Part shown: positions 22,972 through 31,176 of the stretch, one piece after another
Layout of the letters: every line of letters begins with the position of its first letter
Numbering within the stretch: position 1 is the first letter of the stretch
NCBI GenBank assembly: GCA_902624655.1
Contig: CACNYJ010000003.1
Location: forward strand, 62,001 to 126,000
Direction: 5' to 3'
Origin: an uncultured Thiothrix sp.
GTDB lineage: Bacteria > Pseudomonadota > Gammaproteobacteria > Poriferisulfidales > GCA-002705445
Length of the DNA: 64,000 nucleotides
Notes under the pieces: generated by a model
Databases searched by the model: none
The model's input: only the letters and a program-made list of their open reading frames with translations
What the model was told of the DNA's origin: nothing
Program-made: the position numbers and the translations under genes

Positions 22972-24024
22972 ATGTATAAAAAATTTTTTGAATTTTACGT
23001 AACCAAAACTGAACCTGAAAAAGCACATAAGCTTGCTTTACAACTTATAAAGAATTCATTTTTCCTGAGAAATCCATTTTTAAAAAAAGATTATAAAAAC
23101 TTGAATCAAAAAATTTTAAATATGGATTTTAAGAGCCCCATTGGGTTGGCAGCCGGTTTTGATAAAAATGCCGAAGTGTATAACGAAATTGGTAAGCTTG
23201 GCTTTGGCTTTGCGGAAATTGGAACCGTAACCCCTGAATCACAATATGGAAATCAAAAACCTAGAGTTTTCAGATTACTTGAAGATAATGCTCTTATCAA
23301 CAGATTGGGTTTTCCAAATGACGGTATGATTCAAATAAAAACCCGCATGAATAAAGATTCACCAAAAGGAATTTGCGGGGTAAATATAGGCCCAAACAAG
23401 AAAAATGCAAAAGATATAGATGATTATGTTTTGTGCTTCGATCAATTTTGCGAAATTGCTTCATATATAACTATAAATATATCATCACCCAATACACCTG
23501 GCTTAAGACAGCAACATAAAGATGAAAACATAACAAAGCTTATTGATGAACTTCATTTAAGACGATCAGAAAAATCCTCAAAAGTGCCAATATTGTTTAA
23601 GATCTCTCCAGATATAAATGACAAAGAAATCGATAGCTTATGTAGAATTTTTCTTGATAAGAAGATAGATGGTTTAATTTTAACTAATACTAGTATTTCT
23701 AGAGATAAAAACTTATATAGCGTAAATAAAATTGAAGAAGGGGGCTTATCTGGTCCTCCAATTGAGAATTTATCAAATTCACTAATTAAAGAATTCTACA
23801 ATAGAATAAATAAAAAATTTCCAATTATTGGTGCTGGTGGAGTAAGGGACGGGAAAAGCGCATTTGAGAAAATTAAGTCTGGAGCATCATTAATTCAACT
23901 ATACACATCACTCGTTTATGAGGGCCCTTTTGTTGCCAGCAAAATTAACAAGGAGCTAAGCTCAATTTTAAAGTTAAATAGTATTGAAAATATATCGGAT
24001 GCTGTAGGAATAGATTGTAATTAA
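22972..24024 (+). CDS. pyrD: Dihydroorotate dehydrogenase (quinone), class 2
   Basis: The 350-residue membrane-associated flavoenzyme oxidises dihydroorotate and passes electrons to quinone, step four of pyrimidine synthesis. It has the N-terminal amphipathic helix region of class 2 enzymes, SPIGLAAGFDKNAE for FMN, NISSPNTPGLRQ with the catalytic serine type, and IIGAGGVRDGKSA near the end. The stop lies one base from the ntrC stop on the opposite strand, so no separate terminator fits there. Confidence 0.96.
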   Translation: MYKKFFEFYVTKTEPEKAHKLALQLIKNSFFLRNPFLKKDYKNLNQKILNMDFKSPIGLAAGFDKNAEVYNEIGKLGFGFAEIGTVTPESQYGNQKPRVFRLLEDNALINRLGFPNDGMIQIKTRMNKDSPKGICGVNIGPNKKNAKDIDDYVLCFDQFCEIASYITINISSPNTPGLRQQHKDENITKLIDELHLRRSEKSSKVPILFKISPDINDKEIDSLCRIFLDKKIDGLILTNTSISRDKNLYSVNKIEEGGLSGPPIENLSNSLIKEFYNRINKKFPIIGAGGVRDGKSAFEKIKSGASLIQLYTSLVYEGPFVASKINKELSSILKLNSIENISDAVGIDCN

Positions 24025-24025
24025 A

Positions 24026-25438
24026 CTATTTAATTTTTTTTAATGCGGAATTCATTTTATTTGTAATTGTATTTCTACCCCAGCCTAAAATTTTTGCAGC
24101 TTCTGTTTTGTTACCATTTGTTAATCTTAACGCTGATTTTATTAAGGTAGAGGTATAAATTTTGTCAATCGCTTTTGAAATATCTTTTGAATCTTTATCA
24201 TATTTATTTAAAATCCATGTTTCTAATAAATTCTCCCAATTTCTACTTACAAAATTATCTATTTCGGATTCTTTGATTTCCTTAGGAAGATCATTTTTAG
24301 AAATCTCGTTATTTTTTACCATTACACATAAATACTTGCATATATTTTGCAGCTCTCTTATGTTTCCTGGCCATAAATATTTTTGTAATATTTTTTTTGC
24401 ATCCTCGTCAAAATTTTTTAAAGGAATTTTATATTCTTCAGAGTACTCTTTTAGAAAATGATCTGCTAAATTTATTATGTCATTTTTTCTCTCTCGCAAA
24501 CTAGGTAATTCAATTCTTATAGCATTAATTCTATGCAGAAGATCTTCTCGAAAGAGATCCTTAGCTACTAGAAGCTGAAGATTTTTATGTGTTGCTGTAA
24601 TAATTCTTGTTTTTACTTTAATTGATTTTGTCCCCCCTACTCGAAAAAACTCACCCTCCTGAAGGACTCTTAATAATCTGGTTTGCACATCAGGCGGCAT
24701 ATCTCCTATCTCATCTAAAAATAAAGTTCCTTCTGAAGCTTGTTCAAATCTTCCAATTCTTTGACTATAAGCTCCAGTAAAAGAACCCTTTTCGTGACCA
24801 AATAATTCAGATTCAAGAAGCTCAGTAGGAATTGCACCAGTATTAATTGCAATAAAAGGGCTATTTTTCCTGTCGCTATTTTCATGAATTGCTTTTGCAA
24901 TTAATTCTTTACCTGTCCCAGTCTCTCCTAAAATCATTACGTCAACATTAGCAGATGAAATTTTCCCAATAGCCTTATAAATATCTTGCATACTTTCTGA
25001 ATTACCTATTATTTTTGAGGTGTTTTTTGATAAATATGAATTTGTTTTTGATTCTGGAGAAATCTTGTTTTTTAAAGACTTATCAACAGAAGATACCATC
25101 TCCTTAATATCGAAGGGTTTTGTAATATACTCGTAAGCACCTTTTTTTAAAGAACTTACTGTTGATTCAAGATCTGAAAATGCTGTCATTATAATAATTG
25201 GTATTTTAGGAAACTCACGCTTAACATTCTCAAGCATCTCTAGCCCACTTTCACCAGGCATTCTTATATCAGAAACTATAATATTCGGGGCATGCTTTGT
25301 TATGTTTTTTATAATATTTTCTGTATTTTCATAACAATTAACATCGTATCCAGCTTTGGATAAAGCCTTCTCCAGTATCCATCTAATCGATTTATCATCG
25401 TCAATTACAAAAACTTTTTTATTCTCTTTTTTTGACAT
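24026..25438 (-). CDS. ntrC: Nitrogen regulator NtrC (response regulator, sigma-54 activator)
   Basis: The 470-residue protein has a receiver domain with phospho-acceptor Asp57 (VSDIRMPG), an AAA+ domain with Walker A GETGTGKE, the sigma-54 contact loop GSFTGA (consensus GAFTGA) and LFLDEIGDM, and a Fis-type helix-turn-helix at the C-terminus (GNKTEAAKILGWGRNTI). Phosphorylated NtrC turns on nitrogen genes from sigma-54 promoters. It follows ntrB by one base. A matching DNA site lies before ntrB. Confidence 0.95.
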   Translation of the reverse strand: MSKKENKKVFVIDDDKSIRWILEKALSKAGYDVNCYENTENIIKNITKHAPNIIVSDIRMPGESGLEMLENVKREFPKIPIIIMTAFSDLESTVSSLKKGAYEYITKPFDIKEMVSSVDKSLKNKISPESKTNSYLSKNTSKIIGNSESMQDIYKAIGKISSANVDVMILGETGTGKELIAKAIHENSDRKNSPFIAINTGAIPTELLESELFGHEKGSFTGAYSQRIGRFEQASEGTLFLDEIGDMPPDVQTRLLRVLQEGEFFRVGGTKSIKVKTRIITATHKNLQLLVAKDLFREDLLHRINAIRIELPSLRERKNDIINLADHFLKEYSEEYKIPLKNFDEDAKKILQKYLWPGNIRELQNICKYLCVMVKNNEISKNDLPKEIKESEIDNFVSRNWENLLETWILNKYDKDSKDISKAIDKIYTSTLIKSALRLTNGNKTEAAKILGWGRNTITNKMNSALKKIK

Positions 25439-25439
25439 G

Positions 25440-26480
25440 TTATTTACTAATTGGAATTATTATTTTAAAAATTGTTTTTGTTTCAGCATCCTCAAAAATT
25501 ATTATGCCTTTATTTAAAGATACAAGTCTTTGAGATATTGATAGACCAAGTCCCGATCCATTAGTTTTATTTGTAACTAATGGAAGGAAAAGTTTATTTT
25601 TCATATCAGAATCAATACCTACACCATCATCAATAACAGATATAACTGCTACTAATTCGTGTTTAATCGAATTTATAGTATAGTTTCTTTCTACTCGGGT
25701 TTTTAGCTCAATTGATCCACCATCAATTGTTGCCTCTTTTGCATTTTTAACAATATTTAATAATGATTGAATTAGCATGTCTTTGTCAATTTTTACTTCA
25801 GGAATACTAGGGTCAAAGTTTTTTATAAAATTTATCTCTTTCTCTTTGGAAATTTTTATTAATTTTAAGACTCTATCAATTAAGAAATGAATATTAATAT
25901 TTTTAAATTCAGGAAGCTTTTTAGGCCCTAGCATTTTATCTACATAATTTTTTAATCTATCAACTTCGTTTATTATTACCTCGGTATATTCCTTATGACT
26001 CTCTTTTATTTCAGCCTCAAGTAATTGAGCAGCACCTCTTATTCCGCCGAGAGGATTTTTTATTTCGTGAGCAATTGAACTTGTAATCATTTGGGTTGCA
26101 TTATTCCTTTCCAAAAAGCTTGCGTATTCTTGTATATTTTTTTGTCTTTGAATCTGATTAATTTCAAGTAATACATATTTTTCTGCATCAATATAAATTG
26201 TTTGAACATTACAATCTATATTGTGTTTTGATTTTGTCTTTAACGAAATATTAATATCTCTTGAAATTGAGGATTGATCTAAAGCAATGGCATCGTAGAC
26301 TTGGTTAATAATTAGGTTATTTTTTTTAGCAAATATTTCATTAATTTTAATATTTTTAAGTTTTTCTTTACTATTTTGCAGAAAATTTTCACCAGAGGCG
26401 TTGATATGAACGATTTCCATATACTTATTTGTTATTATAATTGATGTTGAAATACTATCTAAGACGCCATCTATGTTCAT
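25440..26480 (-). CDS. ntrB: Nitrogen sensor kinase NtrB
   Basis: The 346-residue protein has an N-terminal PAS domain (about 5-110), the HisKA segment with His138 in SSIAHEIKNPLGGIRG, and an ATPase domain with NIVKNAKEA (N box), DDGVGID (G1) and NGSGLGLSIS (G2). No membrane segment is present, as expected for cytoplasmic NtrB, which is controlled by PII protein. It lies between glnA and ntrC, the standard order, with an NtrC-type palindrome in front. Confidence 0.95.
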   Translation of the reverse strand: MNIDGVLDSISTSIIITNKYMEIVHINASGENFLQNSKEKLKNIKINEIFAKKNNLIINQVYDAIALDQSSISRDINISLKTKSKHNIDCNVQTIYIDAEKYVLLEINQIQRQKNIQEYASFLERNNATQMITSSIAHEIKNPLGGIRGAAQLLEAEIKESHKEYTEVIINEVDRLKNYVDKMLGPKKLPEFKNINIHFLIDRVLKLIKISKEKEINFIKNFDPSIPEVKIDKDMLIQSLLNIVKNAKEATIDGGSIELKTRVERNYTINSIKHELVAVISVIDDGVGIDSDMKNKLFLPLVTNKTNGSGLGLSISQRLVSLNKGIIIFEDAETKTIFKIIIPISK

Positions 26481-26544
26481 TTTTTTATTATTTATAAAAT
26501 TAAGTATTTTTATGTCTTAGCATTATAAATAAAATGACTAAAGA

Positions 26545-26563
26545 TTGCACTATATTTGTGCAA
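26545..26563. promoter_or_regulatory. NtrC binding site before ntrB
   Basis: TTGCACTATATTTGTGCAA is a palindrome with the TGCAC-N7-GTGCA form of the NtrC consensus. It lies 65 bases before the ntrB start and just after the glnA terminator, the same place as the NtrC site at the Escherichia coli glnL promoter, where NtrC holds down ntrBC expression. Confidence 0.8.
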
Positions 26564-26569
26564 ATTAAA

Positions 26570-26598
26570 ATTATAAAAACGCCCTATTATAGGGCGTT
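26570..26598 (-). terminator. glnA intrinsic terminator
   Basis: On the minus strand AACGCCCTA, a short loop and TAGGGCGTT form a 9-bp GC-rich stem, followed by TTTATAATTTT. It begins four bases after the glnA stop and separates glnA from ntrBC transcription. Confidence 0.85.
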
Positions 26599-26601
26599 AA
26601 T

Positions 26602-28008
26602 TTATAAACTGTAATACATTTCGAATTCAAGAGGATGGGTATTAGCCTGAAAGGCCTGCACTTCTTCCATTTTCAATGCGATATATGCATCAATTGTGTC
26701 ATCGCTAAATACGCCTCCAGCTTTCAAAAATTCTCTATCAGCATCTAATGATTTTAAAGCTTCATCTAAGGAAGAGCAGACATGTGGAATTTTTGCTTCT
26801 TCTTCAGGGCTAAGATCTTCAAACAAATCTATATCCATTGCTTGGCCTGGGTCAATCTGGTTTTTTATTCCATCTAATCCAGCCATCATCAATGCAGTGA
26901 AAGTTAAGTATGGGTTTCCACAAGCGTCTGGGAATCTAACCTCAATTCTTCTAGCTTTATCATTTGCTACGAACGGTATCCTTATGCTTGCTGACCTATT
27001 TTTTGCAGAGTATGTAAGTATTGTGGGTGCTTCAAATCCCGGAACAAGTCTTTTATAGCTGTTTGTTGCCGCATTAGAAAATGCATTAACAGCTTTTGCA
27101 TGTTTAATAATACCCCCAATATAGTACAGCGCTGTTTGTGATAGGCCTCCATATTCATTTCCATGAAATAGATTTTCACCTTCCTTAAAAAGAGATTGGT
27201 GAACATGCATTCCATTACCATTATCGTTTATTATTGGCTTGGGCATAAAAGTCGCAGTTTTTCCATAATTATGTGCGACATTATGAACAACGTATTTTAG
27301 GATTTGGTTTTGGTCAGCTCTTTTTACAAGCGTATTATATTTTGTTGCAATCTCACACTGGCCTGCAGTAGCAACTTCGTGATGATGTACTTCAGTTACA
27401 ACACCCATTTCTTCAAGAACATTACACATTGCTGAACGAATATCCTGTAAAGAGTCAACAGGAGGAACTGGAAAATAACCTCCTTTTATTCCAGGCCTAT
27501 GACCAGTGTTTCCATCTGCATATTGTTCTCCTGAACTGAAACATCCCTCTTCTGACTCAACCCTATAAAACGATTCGCCTATTTCATTACCATAAGTTAC
27601 AGAATCAAAAATGAAAAATTCAGGCTCAGGACCAAAATATGCTGTATCTGCAATTCCAGAATCTTTCAGATATTTTTCCGCTCTGTTTGCAATTGATCTA
27701 GGGTCTCTAGCGTAACCTTCACCAGTGCTTGGCTCAAGAATATTACATCTTATTGTTAAGGTTGTGTCACTAAAAAATGGGTCCATAATTGCGGTTTCTT
27801 GATCAGGCATCAATATCATATCTGACTCATTTATGGCCTTCCAGCCTGCAATCGATGAACCGTCAAACATCTTTCCATCGCTAAATAATGATTCGTCGAT
27901 AGAGCCTGTCGGCAAGGTAACATGTTGTTCTTTTCCCTTTGGATCTGTAAAACGTAAATCTACAAATTTGACGTCATTCTCCTTTATTGTTTTCATTATA
28001 TCTGACAT
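26602..28008 (-). CDS. glnA: Glutamine synthetase type I, lacking the adenylylation tyrosine
   Basis: The 468-residue GSI enzyme joins ammonia and glutamate using [31 protein letters not shown] and [16 protein letters not shown] mark the active site. In adenylylated enzymes a tyrosine lies in NLYDLPPEE; here the same place reads [10 protein letters not shown], with Phe396 and one extra residue, so GlnE-type adenylylation should not be possible. A strong AGGAG precedes the ATG, a sigma-54-type element lies further up, and a terminator separates it from ntrBC. Confidence 0.97.
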   Translation of the reverse strand: MSDIMKTIKENDVKFVDLRFTDPKGKEQHVTLPTGSIDESLFSDGKMFDGSSIAGWKAINESDMILMPDQETAIMDPFFSDTTLTIRCNILEPSTGEGYARDPRSIANRAEKYLKDSGIADTAYFGPEPEFFIFDSVTYGNEIGESFYRVESEEGCFSSGEQYADGNTGHRPGIKGGYFPVPPVDSLQDIRSAMCNVLEEMGVVTEVHHHEVATAGQCEIATKYNTLVKRADQNQILKYVVHNVAHNYGKTATFMPKPIINDNGNGMHVHQSLFKEGENLFHGNEYGGLSQTALYYIGGIIKHAKAVNAFSNAATNSYKRLVPGFEAPTILTYSAKNRSASIRIPFVANDKARRIEVRFPDACGNPYLTFTALMMAGLDGIKNQIDPGQAMDIDLFEDLSPEEEAKIPHVCSSLDEALKSLDADREFLKAGGVFSDDTIDAYIALKMEEVQAFQANTHPLEFEMYYSL

Positions 28009-28044
28009 GGTTCGCTCCTATTTTTATTACTATTATTCTAGTCA

Positions 28045-28061
28045 TGCATATTATATGCCAA
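28045..28061 (-). promoter_or_regulatory. Sigma-54-type promoter for glnA
   Basis: On the minus strand TTGGCATATAATATGCA has GG and GC 12 bases apart (first G to first G), as in TGGCAC-N5-TTGC. The -12 part is imperfect. The expected transcript start is about 25 bases before the glnA ATG. It is consistent with ntrBC next door. A clear NtrC enhancer was not seen upstream. Confidence 0.6.
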
Positions 28062-28170
28062 TTTGTAGGAAGACATAAAAAAATGACTAAAATTGTGTTA
28101 AATTAATAATTAGTACAATTCAATAATATATGAGATTTAGAAAGTAGTATATTAATAATTCAAAATTTGG

Positions 28171-28205
28171 ACTTTGCTTTATACTACCTAAATATTAAGC
28201 AAAGT
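28171..28205. promoter_or_regulatory. Inverted repeat in glyQ leader
   Basis: ACTTTGCTT and AAGCAAAGT form a perfect 9-bp stem with a 17-base loop ending 10 bases before the glyQ ATG. It could be a leader hairpin that hides the ribosome site or a protein operator. A T-box is unlikely. The rest of the 207-base glnA-glyQ spacer also holds AATTGT and ACAATT arms at 28091-28096 and 28115-28120. Confidence 0.4.
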
Positions 28206-28215
28206 ATTTTAAATT

Positions 28216-29088
28216 ATGACGTTTCAAGAGATTATATTTAAATTAAAGTCTTATTGGGCAAGCAAAGGGTGTATTTCATTAGAGCCTTATGATATTCCAA
28301 TGGGAGCTGCAACTTTTCACCCTTCAACATTTTTAAGGGCAATAGGCCCAGAACCATGGAGGGCGGTATACCCGCAACCTTGCAGAAGACCTACAGATGG
28401 AAGATATGGCGAAAACCCAAATAGACTGCAACATTATTATCAACTACAAGTAATATTAAAGCCCTCCCCAGATGATATTCAGGATATGTATCTTGATTCT
28501 TTGGCAAGCATTGGCATCGATAAAGGGAAAAATGACATTAAGTTTGTTGATGATAACTGGGAATCTCCTTCACTTGGTGCTGCTGGTGTTGGTTGGGAAG
28601 TTTGGCTTAATGGCATGGAAATTAGTCAATTTACATATTTTCAGCAAGTTGGAGGCCTTGAATGTAAGCCTGTAACTGGAGAACTAACATATGGGCTCGA
28701 AAGAATAGCAATGCACTTACAGTCAATAGATAATCTCTACAATATAAGATGGAATGAAGATATTACTTATGGTGAAATATATATGCAAAATGAAAAAGAA
28801 AATTCTCAATATAATTTCGAATTAGTGGATTCAAAAATTTTATCGAAGAGCTTTGACAACATGGAGAAGGAGTGTATTAATTTAATTGAAAATGATTTAG
28901 CAATTCCTGCTTATGATCTCCTATTACAAAATTCCCATACTCTTAATCTTCTCGACTCAAAACAAGCTATATCTTCGACCGAAAGGCAGGCATACATTTT
29001 AAGATTAAGAAAATTATCAAACTTGATAGCAAAAAAATTCTTAGAAAGTAGAAAAAAAATTGATTTTCCATTAATGAAGAATAACTAA
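28216..29088 (+). CDS. glyQ: Glycyl-tRNA synthetase alpha chain
   Basis: The 290-residue catalytic subunit of the bacterial alpha2beta2 glycyl-tRNA synthetase. Its start [18 protein letters not shown] and the [22 protein letters not shown] block are typical, as is [10 protein letters not shown]. It works with glyS, which starts two bases after it. The shared region with glnA carries an inverted repeat that may affect its translation. Confidence 0.97.
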   Translation: MTFQEIIFKLKSYWASKGCISLEPYDIPMGAATFHPSTFLRAIGPEPWRAVYPQPCRRPTDGRYGENPNRLQHYYQLQVILKPSPDDIQDMYLDSLASIGIDKGKNDIKFVDDNWESPSLGAAGVGWEVWLNGMEISQFTYFQQVGGLECKPVTGELTYGLERIAMHLQSIDNLYNIRWNEDITYGEIYMQNEKENSQYNFELVDSKILSKSFDNMEKECINLIENDLAIPAYDLLLQNSHTLNLLDSKQAISSTERQAYILRLRKLSNLIAKKFLESRKKIDFPLMKNN

Positions 29089-29090
29089 TT

Positions 29091-31172
29091 ATGGCGAATA
29101 AAAATTTACTTTTCGAAATCGGTGTTGAGGATTTACCATCAAAAAATTTAAAATCATTTTTAGAAAAAGTAAAAAACAATATAGAATTCCATTTAGATAA
29201 AAATAGTATTAATTTTTCTGAATGTAAATTTTATTTCACTAATATAAGATTAATTTTTGTAATAAAAGATATAAACGACGAGATAATCCACGAAAAAAAA
29301 CTTATCAAAGGGCCTCCTTTACAAAAATGTTTCGACGAAAAAAATAATTTATCTAAAACAGGAGAGGGTTTTGCAAAAAAATATAATATCGACTTTAAAG
29401 ATTTAAATACTAAAAAAATTAATGGAGAAGATTATGTGGTTTTTGAAAAACCAAAGCTATTAATAAAGACTAAAAATATATTACCAAAAATTTTAGAAAA
29501 GGCATTAATCGGAGTGGAGGAGCAAAAAAAGATGAAATGGGGTTACGCCGATGTTTTCTTTATAAGACCAATAAGATGGATGCTTTTACTATTCGGGGAT
29601 GAATCAATTAAATCAGAAATTCTTGGTATTAAAATAGACAATTTTTCATATGGCCATAGATGGTTATCAAATAAAAAAATAAAAATCAAAAACCAAAAGC
29701 ATTTTTTTGATTTTTTACAAAACGAAAATATTTTATATGATAATGTGAAACGTAAAGACTTCATTTGCGAAAGCGTAAAAAAAATAATTTCAGAAGAAGA
29801 ATGTGACGAAAAAATCGATGAGGAATTACTTGAAGAACTTTCTGCAATGACCGAAACTCCACATCTCTATCTTGGGAGTTTTCCAGAAAAATATTTAGAG
29901 CTTCCAAAAGAAGTTTTAGAGTACGTAATTCAGGACACGCAAAAGCATTTTTTACTTTATCAGAATGGTAAAGTAACGAATAAATTTATAGGTTTGTCAA
30001 ACTTAGAAATAAATCAAAATATCTTAAATGGGAATGAGATGGTAATAAAACCAAGATTAGATGATGCATTATTTTTTATATCAAAAGATTTATCAAATAA
30101 CATTTTCAATAAACATGATGATTTGAAAAAAGTTATTTTTCATAAGAAGCTTGGAAGCTTAGATGATAAAGTGAAACGACTTTTAATTCTATCTGACCAC
30201 ATCAATAGCCAATGTTTCTATAGCGAGGGGAAAAACTATAAGGATTTGGTAAAAATATGTAAATTAGATTTGATATCAAGCATGGTTGTCGAGATTCCCA
30301 AGCTTCAGGGCCATATTGGGAGTTATTATGCAAGTGAGTCAGGCTTTGATAAAAATATTGCAAATGGAATAAAAGAACATTACCTACCCATAAAAACTAA
30401 TGACCCAATTCCTAAAAATGTAGACTCTCAGATTGTTTCAATAGCTGACAAACTTGATACAGTTGTTGGAATTTTTCTTGCAAACGAAAAACCTTCAGGC
30501 ACAAGAGACCCTCTTGGAATAAGAAGGTCTACTAATGGTATTTTGAAAATTCTTCTCAATGGAGAAATTTATGTTGACCTACAAAATCTTATCGAAAAAT
30601 CGTCAAGCTTGTTTTTAAAAAATAAAAAAAATCTTACAGATAAAAAAGAATCTGTCAATGATTGTAAAAATTTTTTTAAAGAAAAGTTATTTTTCATTTT
30701 AAAAGATGATTTTCGGTTTAATGATAGTGTAATTCAGTCCGTTTTATGGTATAGTAATACTGTAGATCCTTATACAATGTTGAAAAAAGTTAGTTCAGTC
30801 GATAATGTATTAGGCAGTAACAATTTTACCGACTTATTTTCAAACGCTAAAAGAGTTTCAAACATTTTAAAGAAATCTAATGGTGATTTTTCTTCAAATA
30901 TTCAGGAAAAATTACTGAGAGAATCTAGCGAAAAGATATTATATAATGAGATTAATGGTATTCAAGGCCAATTGGACTTGTATTTGACTGCGAGAAATTA
31001 TGGAGATTACCTTAATCAATTAAATATCTTAAATAAATATATTACGAATTTTTTTGATGAGGTAATAGTAAACGCAGACGAGGAAGATATTAAAATAAAT
31101 AGATTATCTTTATTAGCAAGAATAGATAATATTTATAATAAAATTGGAAATATCGCAACTCTGAATCCGTAG
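29091..31172 (+). CDS. glyS: Glycyl-tRNA synthetase beta chain
   Basis: The 693-residue beta subunit binds tRNA-Gly. It begins NLLFEIGVEDLPSKNL, has the HD-like core (DLISSMVVEIPKLQGHIGSYYA) and the conserved GTRDPLGIRRSTNGIL segment, and a C-terminal anticodon-binding domain. The length is typical. The gene is very Lys/Asn/Ile-rich, in line with low G+C. Confidence 0.96.
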   Translation: MANKNLLFEIGVEDLPSKNLKSFLEKVKNNIEFHLDKNSINFSECKFYFTNIRLIFVIKDINDEIIHEKKLIKGPPLQKCFDEKNNLSKTGEGFAKKYNIDFKDLNTKKINGEDYVVFEKPKLLIKTKNILPKILEKALIGVEEQKKMKWGYADVFFIRPIRWMLLLFGDESIKSEILGIKIDNFSYGHRWLSNKKIKIKNQKHFFDFLQNENILYDNVKRKDFICESVKKIISEEECDEKIDEELLEELSAMTETPHLYLGSFPEKYLELPKEVLEYVIQDTQKHFLLYQNGKVTNKFIGLSNLEINQNILNGNEMVIKPRLDDALFFISKDLSNNIFNKHDDLKKVIFHKKLGSLDDKVKRLLILSDHINSQCFYSEGKNYKDLVKICKLDLISSMVVEIPKLQGHIGSYYASESGFDKNIANGIKEHYLPIKTNDPIPKNVDSQIVSIADKLDTVVGIFLANEKPSGTRDPLGIRRSTNGILKILLNGEIYVDLQNLIEKSSSLFLKNKKNLTDKKESVNDCKNFFKEKLFFILKDDFRFNDSVIQSVLWYSNTVDPYTMLKKVSSVDNVLGSNNFTDLFSNAKRVSNILKKSNGDFSSNIQEKLLRESSEKILYNEINGIQGQLDLYLTARNYGDYLNQLNILNKYITNFFDEVIVNADEEDIKINRLSLLARIDNIYNKIGNIATLNP

Positions 31173-31176
31173 AATT

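Noticed and set aside
28121-28215. T-box leader before glyQS
   Set aside because: The leader is too short, no T-box core was found, and T-boxes are not expected in gammaproteobacteria. Only a simple inverted repeat remains.
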